A stretch of 64,000 nucleotides of DNA from Conexibacter sp. SYSU D00693 (GTDB taxonomy: Bacteria > Actinomycetota > Thermoleophilia > Solirubrobacterales > Solirubrobacteraceae): contig NZ_CP070950.1 of the NCBI RefSeq assembly GCF_017084525.1, positions 4,216,001 to 4,280,000 on the forward strand, given 5' to 3'. The notes beneath the pieces were generated by a model. That model was given only the letters and a program-made list of their open reading frames with translations. It ran no database searches and was not told where the DNA came from. A program made the position numbers and the translations under genes. The number at the start of each line of letters is the position of its first letter. The stretch's first letter is position 1. Below are positions 1-7,891 of the stretch, in pieces.

Positions 1-1169
1 GTCGGCTACGCGCAGCCGACCGTCGATCGCGTCCGCGCCGGCGGCACGAGCCAGGCGCGCGGGCTCACGGCGGAGGAGGGGCGCCGGCGCTTCGACCAGG
101 TGCGCCGCAACCTGGCGACCCTCGACCGGCGCGTGCTCGCGCTGCGGGCCGAGGGCCGGGTCGACCAGCGCGACGCGGCCCGCGACCTCAACCGGCTGCT
201 CGTGCTCGCCGGCGTGGTCATCGTCCTCACCCTCGTGCTCGCCGGCTTCCTGCTGCAGCGCGTCGTGATCCGCCCGGTCAACCGGCTCGGCGAGAGCGTC
301 CGGCGGGTGTCCGAGGGCGGCTTCGGCCTGCCGGTGGAGCCGACCGGCCCGGCGGACGTGCGCCGGCTGGGCGCCGACGTGGAGGCGATGCGCCAGCGCA
401 TCGAGGACGCACGGGCGATGCTCGAGGCCCAGGCCACCGACCTCCAGCGCTCCAACGCCGAGCTCGAGCAGTTCGCCTACGTGGCCTCCCACGACCTCCA
501 GGAGCCGCTGCGCAAGGTCGCGAGCTTCTGCCAGATGCTCGAGCGCCGCTACGGCGACCAGCTCGACGAGCGCGGTCGCCAGTACATCGACTTCGCGGTC
601 GACGGCGCCAAGCGGATGCAGCAGCTCATCAACGACCTCCTCGCGTTCTCCCGCGTCGGGCGCGTCACGCGCCCGCACGAGGAGGTCTCGCTGGCGGCCG
701 TCGCCGAGCGCGCGCTGAGCTCGCTGGAGACGGTGGTCGAGGAGACGGGGGCCACGATCGAGCTCGCCGACGACCTGCCGACGGTGCACGGCGACGCCAC
801 GCTCCTGGCGCTCGTCCTGCAGAACCTCATCGGCAACGCGATCAAGTTCCGCCGGCCCGACGTCGCGCCGGTGGTCCGCGTCACGTGCGAGGGGCGCGAC
901 GACGGGCACTTCGAGCTCGCGGTGGCCGACAACGGCATCGGGATCGAGGAGCAGTACGCCGACCGGATCTTCGTGATCTTCCAGCGGCTGCACGCGCGCG
1001 AGGCCTACGAGGGCACGGGCATCGGGCTGGCAATGTGTCGCAAGGTGGTCGAGTACCACGGCGGCGAGCTGTGGCTGGACACCACGCGCGACCCCGCCGA
1101 CGGGCCGGGGTCGACGTTCCGCTTCACCCTGCCCGTCGAGACCCCAGACGACGGACAGGAGGGCCCCGC

Positions 1170-1173
<4 letters not shown>
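1..1173 (+). CDS. Sensor histidine kinase (5' end outside the window)
   Basis: The frame is open from the first base, so the N-terminus is missing. What remains is the end of an extracytoplasmic sensor region, one transmembrane helix (about residues 65-85 of the visible part), a HAMP linker, and a complete kinase core. The H-box reads [10 protein letters not shown], the N-box NLIGNAIKF, and the G-boxes DNGIGI and GTGIGLA. This H-box type is common in kinases that pair with small CheY-like regulators of the Rcp1 class, and the next gene is exactly that. The stop overlaps the start of the regulator gene (ATGA), so the two are translationally coupled. The signal sensed cannot be told from the fragment. 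Confidence 0.9.
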
Positions 1174-1631
<458 letters not shown>

Positions 1632-1639
1632 CCGCCGCG

Positions 1640-1645
1640 TAGGCT
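1640..1645 (+). promoter_or_regulatory. Candidate -10 element of cysS
   Basis: TAGGCT lies 7 nt before the GTG start of cysS, a spacing that would give a leaderless mRNA. No clear -35 is visible. The same arrangement recurs at many starts in the window. Confidence 0.5.
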
Positions 1646-1652
1646 GCCGGGC

Positions 1653-3011
1653 GTGCGCGACGTCCGCCTGCACGACACGAAGACCGGGGCGCTCAAGGCC
1701 CTCGAGCCGCGCGAGGGCCACGTCGGCATCTACGCCTGCGGCCCGACGGTCTACAACCGCATCCACGTCGGCAACGCGCGGCCGTTCGTCGTCTTCAGCC
1801 TGCTCAAGCGCTTCCTCGAGCGCGAGGGCCTGCGGGTCACGTTCGTCGCCAACGTCACCGACGTCAACGACAAGATCTACGACGCCGCGCGGGCGCGGGG
1901 GATCGGCTCCGAGGAGCTCGCGCGCGAGATGACGGCCCACTACGTGGCCGACACCGACGCCCTGGGGCTGGGCCGGCCCGACCACGAGCCCAAGGCGGCC
2001 GAGACGATCGACGGGATCGTCGCGCTCATCCAGGCGCTGCTGGACCGTGACGCGGCCTACGTGGACGCCGCGGGCGACGTCTGGTTCCGCGTGCGCGCCG
2101 ACGGCGCCTACGGGTCGCTCTCGCACCGCGACGTCGAGCAGATGGACCAGGGGGAGGGGCTCGAGGGCGCCGACCGCAAGCAGGACCCGCTCGACTTCGC
2201 GCTGTGGAAGGCCCAGAAGGCGGGCGAGGACACGGCGTGGGACGCGCCATGGGGCCGCGGCCGGCCCGGCTGGCACATCGAGTGCTCGGCGATGGCCGAG
2301 GAGCTGCTGGGCCTGGGCTTCGACATCCACGGCGGCGGCAACGACCTGACGTTCCCCCACCACGAGAACGAGGCCGCGCAGACGCGGATGGCGCGGGGCA
2401 CGGAGCTCGCGCGCATCTGGATGCACAACGGCATGCTCGAGGCGCGGGCGCGCGAGAAGATGGCCAAGTCGGTCGGCAACATCGCGCTGCTGCCCGACGT
2501 CATCGGGCGCTGGGGGCGCGACGCGCTCGTGCTGTTCTTCGCCGGCGGCCACTACCGCCAGCCGCTCGTCTTCGACGACGAGACGCTCGCCCAGGCCGCC
2601 GCCGGCGTGCGGCGGCTGCGCGAGGCGGGGCGCCGGCTGGTCGACGGCCCCTCGCCCGAGGACCTCGCGGGCCACAAGGACGCGTTCTTCACCGCGCTGG
2701 CCGACGACTTCAACACGCCGCGCGCGCTCGCCGAGGTGTGGGCGTGGGTGCGCGAGGCCAACAAGCGCGAGGACGTCGGCGCGGACGACCTGCGCGAGAT
2801 GCTCGACGTGCTCGGGCTCGCGAACCTCCTGGACGCCGAGGACGCGGCGGGCGCCGACGACGAGGCGCTCGCCCTGCTCGAGGCGCGCCAGGCCGCGCGC
2901 GCGGCCAGGGACTTCGCGGAGGCCGACCGGCTGCGCGACGAGCTGGCGGGCCGCGGCTGGGTGGTGCGCGACACGCCCCAGGGCGCGGAGCTCGTGCCCG
3001 CCGATGGCTGA
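1653..3011 (+). CDS. cysS: Cysteinyl-tRNA synthetase
   Basis: This class I synthetase charges tRNA-Cys. The 452-residue length is normal for CysS. The HIGH-type signature is HVGNAR near residue 38 and the KMSKS-type loop is KMAKS. Zinc ligands are visible as YACGPT, WHIECS and FPHHENE. A DALR-type helical region follows the catalytic core. The mycothiol ligase MshC is a close relative, but it is shorter and its C-terminus differs, so CysS is preferred. The GTG start sits 7 nt after a TAGGCT element. It overlaps rlmB by 8 nt. The cysS-rlmB-sigma order is common in actinobacteria. Confidence 0.96.
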   Translation: MRDVRLHDTKTGALKALEPREGHVGIYACGPTVYNRIHVGNARPFVVFSLLKRFLEREGLRVTFVANVTDVNDKIYDAARARGIGSEELAREMTAHYVADTDALGLGRPDHEPKAAETIDGIVALIQALLDRDAAYVDAAGDVWFRVRADGAYGSLSHRDVEQMDQGEGLEGADRKQDPLDFALWKAQKAGEDTAWDAPWGRGRPGWHIECSAMAEELLGLGFDIHGGGNDLTFPHHENEAAQTRMARGTELARIWMHNGMLEARAREKMAKSVGNIALLPDVIGRWGRDALVLFFAGGHYRQPLVFDDETLAQAAAGVRRLREAGRRLVDGPSPEDLAGHKDAFFTALADDFNTPRALAEVWAWVREANKREDVGADDLREMLDVLGLANLLDAEDAAGADDEALALLEARQAARAARDFAEADRLRDELAGRGWVVRDTPQGAELVPADG

Positions 3012-3795
3012 ACGCCGCCAGGGGCGGGGTCGGCCGGGCGGCGAGCGCCGCGGCGGCGAGCGCCCCGGACGGCGGGGCGACGCGCCGGCCGAGCGCGGGC
3101 TGCTGTACGGGCGCAACCCGGTGCACGAGGCGCTGCGGGCCGCGCGCCGGCCGGTGCGGCGGATCTGGGCCACGGCAGCCGCGGCGCGCGAGCCGTGGCT
3201 GGCAGGGGCCTCGGTGCCGGTGGAGGTGGTCGACGCCGAGGAGGTCGAGGCGAAGGCGGGCACCACGGCCCACCAGGGCGTCTGCGCCGACGTCGCGCCC
3301 TACCCGTACGCCGACGCGGCGCGGCTCCTCGCGGCGCCCGACCCGTTCCTCGTCGTCCTCGACGAGGTGCAGGACCCGCAGAACCTCGGGGCGATCGCCC
3401 GGACGGCGGAGTGCGCCGGGGTCACCGGCCTCCTCATCCCGGAGCGCCGCAGCGCCGAGGTGACGCCCGCCGCGTGCAAGGCCTCGGCCGGCGCGGTCGA
3501 GCACCTGGCGATCGCCCGGGTGCGCAACGTCGCCGACGCGCTCCTCGAGGCCAAGGAGGCGGGCTGCTGGGTGTACGGCGCCGCGGCCGACGGCGTCGAC
3601 CACACGACGCCGGACTACCGCGGCGGGTGCGTGCTCGTGCTCGGGGCCGAGGGCCGCGGGCTGCGCCCGCGGGTGCGTGACGCCTGCGACGAGGTCGTCG
3701 GCCTGCCGCTCCGGGGGCGGATCGACTCGCTCAACGTGAGCGCCGCGGCGGCGGTGCTGATCTACGGAGCCCTGCAAGCCCGATTGCGTGCTTGA
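3004..3795 (+). CDS. rlmB: 23S rRNA 2'-O-ribose methyltransferase, TrmH/RlmB family
   Basis: This SpoU/TrmH-family SPOUT methyltransferase uses AdoMet to methylate the 2'-O of a 23S rRNA guanosine (by family, Gm2251). It opens with a disordered Arg/Gly-rich stretch of about 35 residues, followed by the substrate-binding domain (LLYGRNPVHEAL). The knotted catalytic domain shows motif 1 (DPQNLGAIARTAE), motif 2 (LVLGAEGRGL) and motif 3 (SLNVSAAAAVL). The length of 263 fits the family. The start lies inside the end of cysS, so both are on one transcript. RlmB and the related TrmH-type enzymes are hard to separate by sequence alone, so the exact site is inferred. Confidence 0.93.
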   Translation: MAERRQGRGRPGGERRGGERPGRRGDAPAERGLLYGRNPVHEALRAARRPVRRIWATAAAAREPWLAGASVPVEVVDAEEVEAKAGTTAHQGVCADVAPYPYADAARLLAAPDPFLVVLDEVQDPQNLGAIARTAECAGVTGLLIPERRSAEVTPAACKASAGAVEHLAIARVRNVADALLEAKEAGCWVYGAAADGVDHTTPDYRGGCVLVLGAEGRGLRPRVRDACDEVVGLPLRGRIDSLNVSAAAAVLIYGALQARLRA

Positions 3796-3820
3796 CAGGC
3801 GTTCTGGACCCTGGCACAGT
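3792..3820 (+). promoter_or_regulatory. Candidate promoter of the SigH-like sigma gene
   Basis: A perfect TTGACA (3792-3797) overlaps the rlmB stop. After a 17-bp spacer comes CACAGT (3815-3820), a weak -10. Transcription from here would leave a leader of about 125 nt before the sigma gene. Confidence 0.5.
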
Positions 3821-3918
3821 CGCCCGCGACATAAGGCTCGACCCGAGGTCAAGACTTTCGGGGCCGAACCGACTCTCATGCAGTTGGCGCCAGGGGAGGA
3901 GTGCGTCACTGAGCCAAA

Positions 3919-3936
3919 CCGCCTGCAAACAGGCGG
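3919..3936 (+). promoter_or_regulatory. Hairpin overlapping the ribosome binding site of the sigma gene
   Basis: CCGCCTG and CAGGCGG form a perfect 7-bp stem with a CAAA loop. The right arm runs into the Shine-Dalgarno sequence GGAGGAAGG (3935-3943), so the stem may limit translation. Upstream, CCGACT and AGTTGG (about 3876-3895) can also pair, so the whole leader looks structured. No known riboswitch class was recognised. Confidence 0.5.
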
Positions 3937-3951
3937 AGGAAGGTTGCGCTC

Positions 3952-4599
3952 GTGGCACGTCTCTCCCTCAACTCTCAAGCTCAGGTCCAGGTCGACGACG
4001 GGTACCTGATCGCCCTCGCCAAGCAGGGGGATCCCACCGCGTACGACCGGATCGTCCGCCGCTACTACGGCTTCGTCCGCCTCAAGGCCTCGTCCTACTT
4101 CCTGACGGGCGGCGACAGCGACGACCTCATCCAGGAAGGGCTCGTCGGCCTGTACAAGGCCGTCCGCGACTTCCGCTCGGACCGCGAGTCGAGCTTCCGC
4201 AACTTCGCGGAGCTTTGCATCACGCGCCAGATCATCACCGCGGTCAAGACGGCCACGCGCAACAAGCACACGCCGCTGAACCAGTACGTCTCGTTCTCCC
4301 AGACGCCCGCCACCGCGACCGACGGCGAGCCGACGCTCGACGAGGTCATCGCCGGCCCGGCGGTCCACGACCCGGTCAACCAGGTCATCTCCAGCGAGGA
4401 GCTGCGCTCGCTGGTGGGCTGCCTGTCGACGGCGCTGAGCGACCTCGAGTCCCGCGTGCTCGCGCTCTACCTCGACGGCCGCAGCTACGAGGAGGTCGGC
4501 GAGCGCCTGGGCGTCGACACGAAGACGGTCGACAACGCCCTCCAGCGCGTCAAGCGCAAGGTCGGCGCCCACCTCACCCAGCGCAACGTCCTGAACTAG
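3952..4599 (+). CDS. SigH-like RNA polymerase sigma factor
   Basis: This 215-residue sigma-70 family protein has the size and layout of the Bacillus SigH group: region 2 (DLIQEGLVGLYKAVRDF), a variable linker, and region 4 with a helix-turn-helix (SYEEVGERLGVDTKT). The GTG start has a strong GGAGGAAGG ribosome site 8 nt upstream, which fixes the start. It follows rlmB after a 156-nt leader with its own promoter-like TTGACA and a hairpin at the ribosome site. No anti-sigma gene is adjacent. In other actinobacteria SigH-like genes at this locus are conserved next to cysS-rlmB. The regulon cannot be read from the window. Confidence 0.9.
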   Translation: MARLSLNSQAQVQVDDGYLIALAKQGDPTAYDRIVRRYYGFVRLKASSYFLTGGDSDDLIQEGLVGLYKAVRDFRSDRESSFRNFAELCITRQIITAVKTATRNKHTPLNQYVSFSQTPATATDGEPTLDEVIAGPAVHDPVNQVISSEELRSLVGCLSTALSDLESRVLALYLDGRSYEEVGERLGVDTKTVDNALQRVKRKVGAHLTQRNVLN

Positions 4600-4602
4600 C
4601 GC

Positions 4603-4629
4603 GGTGGCGGGTGCCAGGCACCCGCCACC
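4603..4629. repeat. 27-bp GGTGCCAGGCACC palindrome, copy 1
   Basis: GGTGGCGGGTGCC and GGCACCCGCCACC are perfect 13-bp arms around a single A. A second copy with a different outer arm lies at 23654-23680. It sits 3 nt after the sigma stop, so it may also end that transcript. No U-run follows. Confidence 0.75.
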
Positions 4630-4653
4630 GGCCCCGATCCAGACGGGGCCGGT
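4627..4653 (+). terminator. Hairpin after the sigma gene
   Basis: ACCGGCCCCG and CGGGGCCGGT form a perfect 10-bp stem with a 7-nt loop, directly after and 3 nt overlapping the palindrome before it. It lacks a U-tract, as is usual for terminators in this GC range. Confidence 0.5.
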
Positions 4654-4666
4654 ACGTGCAGTGGCT

Positions 4667-4672
4667 TAGAGT
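4667..4672 (+). promoter_or_regulatory. Candidate -10 element (leaderless start at 4681)
   Basis: TAGAGT lies 8 nt before the GTG at 4681, which fits the leaderless pattern seen elsewhere here. Confidence 0.45.
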
Positions 4673-4680
4673 CCGCGCCC

Positions 4681-5070
4681 GTGAGCGTCCTCGCCATCGT
4701 CCTGCTGGTCGTCGTCGCCGTGCTCGTGCTGCTGTTCGTCGGCGGCTACGCGGGCAACGCCCGGCGGCGCGCCGCCCGTGCGGCCGACCTGCGCCGGCGC
4801 GTCGCCGCCGCCAACGAGGCGCTCGCCGCCGCCCACGCCGAGGACAACGGCTGGGCGCCCTCGACCGTCGAGGCCGCCGCCCGCGAGGCGTTCGCCGCCC
4901 AGCACCCGGGCGCGCCGATCGACGAGCTGCACCTCGTCCAGGTCGTGGACCTCCCGGGCACCGACGCCGACGAGGCGGTCTTCCGCGTCGTCAGCCACGG
5001 CGCCGACCACGACATCCGCCTGGGTCGCCAGGGCGGTGCGTGGGTCCCCGCCGCGCCCAGCGGTCGCTAG
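4681..5070 (+). CDS. Small membrane-anchored protein of unknown function
   Basis: The product has 129 residues. A transmembrane helix (about residues 3-25) is followed by a basic stop-transfer patch (NARRRAARAADLRRR) and a soluble part of about 90 residues, probably cytoplasmic, with a helical segment and then a compact beta-rich end. I recognise no domain. The GTG start is 8 nt after a TAGAGT element, and hairpins separate it from the sigma gene, so it is probably its own transcript. It faces the beta-helix gene tail to tail. Confidence 0.7.
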   Translation: MSVLAIVLLVVVAVLVLLFVGGYAGNARRRAARAADLRRRVAAANEALAAAHAEDNGWAPSTVEAAAREAFAAQHPGAPIDELHLVQVVDLPGTDADEAVFRVVSHGADHDIRLGRQGGAWVPAAPSGR

Positions 5071-5184
5071 TGACCGCCCAGCGGCGCTCGCGGTCCGCCG
5101 CCTAACCGGTCCCACCCGAAGGGACAGGCCTTCGCCTACCTTGCGCACCGCATTGCGGCGCGTCTGTGGGGGGTGCTCCGCGCA

Positions 5185-5222
5185 GACCACGTGGGCCGTC
5201 TGAGGGGCCGGCCCACGTGGTC
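5185..5222. terminator. Bidirectional hairpin between convergent genes
   Basis: GACCACGTGGGCC and GGCCCACGTGGTC are perfect 13-bp arms with a 12-nt loop. The hairpin lies in the 243-bp gap between two genes that end towards each other. I see nothing else in this gap. Confidence 0.65.
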
Positions 5223-5313
5223 CAGCGACTTGAGGGGATCGTCTCGGGGGAGACGAGGAGGTGTGCGCCGGGGCGCGCCGGCGGGAAGGCCGCCGCGCCC
5301 CGGACGCTGCCGC

Positions 5314-7539
5314 CTAGCGCTTCGTGAGCGTCAGCGCGCGCTTGACCGAGCCCTTGAGCCCGCTCCCGTCGCTGGCGCTGGCGGTCACGCCCACCGTGCC
5401 CCCGCCCGCACGGGCCAGGGCCCGGCGTGCCGCGGTCGACAGGGTGGCGCTCAGCGGCGTCGAGCCGCCGCTGGTCAGCGACGTCGTGCGCTTCGTCGTG
5501 AACGTGCGCCCCGCGATCCGCACGCGCGCGGTCAGCTCCACCGAGCAGGTCGCCCCGGCCCGCACGCAGCGGAAGGAGCCGAGCGCGATCCGCGTGGACC
5601 GGGTCGAGGCAGCCACCCGACGCGAGAGCGTCACCAGCCCCGGACCGACCTGGACGACCAGGCTCTTCTCGGTGCTCTTGTCGGCGCGCTTGACGCTGAG
5701 CCCGTCGGACGTCGCCGCGGCTCCGGCGCCGCCGGCGTTCGCCGCGACCACGGCGCACGTCAGGGTGGACCCGAGGTCGCCCTGCGTCACCGCATAGCTG
5801 CTGGAGATGGCGCCCTTGATCGCGGCGCCGTCGCGCAGCCACTGGATCGCGTAGCTCGTCGGCGCGCCGCTCCAGCTGCCCGGCGTGCAGGTCACGCGCG
5901 AGCCGACCATCGCGCTGCCGCCCAGCGTCGGCGGGGTGAGCGCGGCGGGGACGGCGACCGGCGTCGGCGGCGTCACGGCAGGCGGCGGCGGCTCCTCCGC
6001 CGGCGGAGGCTCCTCGGTCTTGGGCGCCGGGACGACCACCGAGACCGTGGCCGTCGACGTCTGGCCGGCGGAGTCGGTCACCGTCGCGGTCAGCGGCACG
6101 GTCCTGCCCGCGTCGGCGGCCGTCGCGGTCCACGAGAACTCGTAGGGCGCGGTGGTCTTCGTCGTCGCCCCGAACATGACGGCCTTGACGCCGAAGTCGT
6201 CGGCGGCCTGCACGACCGGCTGGATCGTCGCGCCGACGGGCACCACCAGCCCGTCGACCGGGTCGGCGATGGTCGCCGCCGGCGCGGCGTCGGGCTGGGC
6301 CTTGGGCAGCTCGAGCGTGGCCGGGCGCTCGGTCAGGTACCCGGTCGTCGTGACGCTGGCCGCGCCGCCCGGGTCGTTGCCCGACACCGGCTGGCACGGG
6401 TCGCTCGAGGACGGCGTGGTGAGCGGGCCCGCCGGACAGCCGAACCAGTCACCGACCGACGGCAGCGGCGAGGCCGTGCGGACGGCGCTGTTGTCGGCGG
6501 TGGCGTTGAAGATCGCCGTGCCGTTGCGCTCGAACACGTTGCCCGTGCTGCGCACCGCCTGCACGCCCGGGTTGGACGGGTCGTCGCCCGTGCCCGCGTC
6601 GGTCAGCAGGAGGCCGACGTTCGCCCGCAGGCCCGCGGCGTTCGTGCTCTGGCGGTGGTCGAGGACCTCGCTGCCGCTCACCAGGCCGCGGTGGCCGGCG
6701 GCGTAGCGGATGCCCGTCTGCGGCCCGACGGCCGAGCCGCCGGCGCCCTGGATGCGGCTCCCGAGGACGTTGCCGTAGGCCACGATGCCGGAGCGCACGA
6801 GGTTCGCGGGATCGCCGTCCGGACCGCGGGCGTCGTCGAAGAGCACGCCCCCGGTCTGGTAGCCGGTCACGACGCTGTCCTGGACCGTCACGGTGCGACG
6901 CACGCCGGCCTCGGTGCCCTGCAGCGAGTTGGACTGCACGACGCCGTAGCCGTAGGGCGAGATGCCCGCCGGGTCGGCCCCGGAGGCGCGCCGGAACGGC
7001 CCGACGACGCTGTTGGAGATCCGGCCGCCGGTGTTGAAGAACGCCACACCGGCCTCGGCGAAGGCCGACGGCGACGTGATCGTCACGCCCGAGATGTCGA
7101 CGAAGTTCTCGTTGTCGTCCGACGAGCCGTTGGACTGCCGCGAGACCGTGACCACGTTGCCGCCGCCGTCGCGCAGGTACGGCACGGTGCCCGCGAGCGT
7201 CGCGCCGAGCGCGACGTCGGGCATGATCGTCACCTTGCCCGCGCCGGCGCCCTTGATGGTCAGGGGCTTGGTGATGGTCAGGCCGTTGCGCGAGCCGACG
7301 GCGGCCGGCGTCTGGGCCGAGTTGAACGGGACGGAGACCTCGCGGTAGGTGCCGTCGCACACGACGACGGTGTCCCACGGGGCGGCCTGGTCGACCGCGG
7401 CCTGGATCTTCGAGAACGCCGCGTTGGGGCACTGGGCCTTGTCGTCGTCGACCGTCCAGGTCGACGCCGACGCCGCCGCCGGCGTGGCGGCGAGCGCGGC
7501 CGCGACGGCGAGCGCCGCGGGGCGGAGATGGAACCTCAT
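5314..7539 (-). CDS. Secreted right-handed beta-helix protein with Ig-like domains
   Basis: The product has 741 residues. A signal peptide (MRFHLRP, then an Ala-rich core ending AAASAS) leads into a beta-helix region of about 400 residues (NosD/pectate-lyase-like, with repeated short strands such as TITKPLTIKGAGAG). An Ig-like module (about 440-530) follows, then a Pro/Glu-rich linker (EEPPPAEEPPPP), a second Ig-like module of the surface-repeat type (PPTLGGSAMVGSRVTCTPGS), and a basic beta-sandwich end. The ATG at 7539 has GAGG about 9 nt upstream; a longer frame starting 23 codons earlier has no such support. It is probably an extracellular polysaccharide-binding or polysaccharide-cleaving protein, but no catalytic residues could be assigned. 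It diverges from the secreted hydrolase gene. Confidence 0.85.
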   Translation of the reverse strand: MRFHLRPAALAVAAALAATPAAASASTWTVDDDKAQCPNAAFSKIQAAVDQAAPWDTVVVCDGTYREVSVPFNSAQTPAAVGSRNGLTITKPLTIKGAGAGKVTIMPDVALGATLAGTVPYLRDGGGNVVTVSRQSNGSSDDNENFVDISGVTITSPSAFAEAGVAFFNTGGRISNSVVGPFRRASGADPAGISPYGYGVVQSNSLQGTEAGVRRTVTVQDSVVTGYQTGGVLFDDARGPDGDPANLVRSGIVAYGNVLGSRIQGAGGSAVGPQTGIRYAAGHRGLVSGSEVLDHRQSTNAAGLRANVGLLLTDAGTGDDPSNPGVQAVRSTGNVFERNGTAIFNATADNSAVRTASPLPSVGDWFGCPAGPLTTPSSSDPCQPVSGNDPGGAASVTTTGYLTERPATLELPKAQPDAAPAATIADPVDGLVVPVGATIQPVVQAADDFGVKAVMFGATTKTTAPYEFSWTATAADAGRTVPLTATVTDSAGQTSTATVSVVVPAPKTEEPPPAEEPPPPAVTPPTPVAVPAALTPPTLGGSAMVGSRVTCTPGSWSGAPTSYAIQWLRDGAAIKGAISSSYAVTQGDLGSTLTCAVVAANAGGAGAAATSDGLSVKRADKSTEKSLVVQVGPGLVTLSRRVAASTRSTRIALGSFRCVRAGATCSVELTARVRIAGRTFTTKRTTSLTSGGSTPLSATLSTAARRALARAGGGTVGVTASASDGSGLKGSVKRALTLTKR

Positions 7540-7891
7540 CAGTGGTACCTCGTGGTCATGAAGCGGGGCGCGACTCGGGCGCACCGGGACATGCCCTCGA
7601 AGCGGCACCGACGAGGACGCCGACCACGGTAGACCGCGGACCGCCCGGTCCTCCTCGACCGGTGGTCGAAGCCGGGGGCCCGCGAGCTTGGCCCGGCGGT
7701 CGGCATGGAGCTCGCCGGTCCGGACCTACGATCCACGGCGTCCTCCCGGGCAGGGAAACGATCGGCCGCGAACTCGGCGCGGCCGGCCCACTGGAGGACC
7801 TCAGGGGGAAGGGGGTCTCACATGCTCCGCCGGCACGCGGGCGAGCGATCCGTCCCTCGCTCGTCCCATCTGACACCACGGAGACCCGGTG
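7540..7891. promoter_or_regulatory. Divergent promoter region with GGTCC-type palindromes
   Basis: This 352-bp gap holds no gene. It contains GGACCG-CC-CGGTCC (7638-7651), CGACC-GGT-GGTCG (7656-7668) and the perfect GGTCCGGACC (7717-7726). The last abuts TACGAT (7727-7732), a candidate -10 for the rightward gene. On the minus strand TACCGT (7631-7626) is a candidate -10 for the leftward gene. A shared regulator is possible but not shown. Confidence 0.4.

Noticed and set aside
1632-1652. T-box or other leader ahead of cysS
   Set aside because: Only 21 nt separate the genes; there is no room for a leader.
1653-3011. Mycothiol ligase MshC instead of CysS
   Set aside because: Length (452) and the DALR-like C-terminus fit CysS, and the rlmB neighbourhood is the usual one for cysS.
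4603-4629. Calling the GGTGCC element a simple Rho-independent terminator
   Set aside because: No U-run follows, and the second copy is between divergent genes, where a terminator is not expected.
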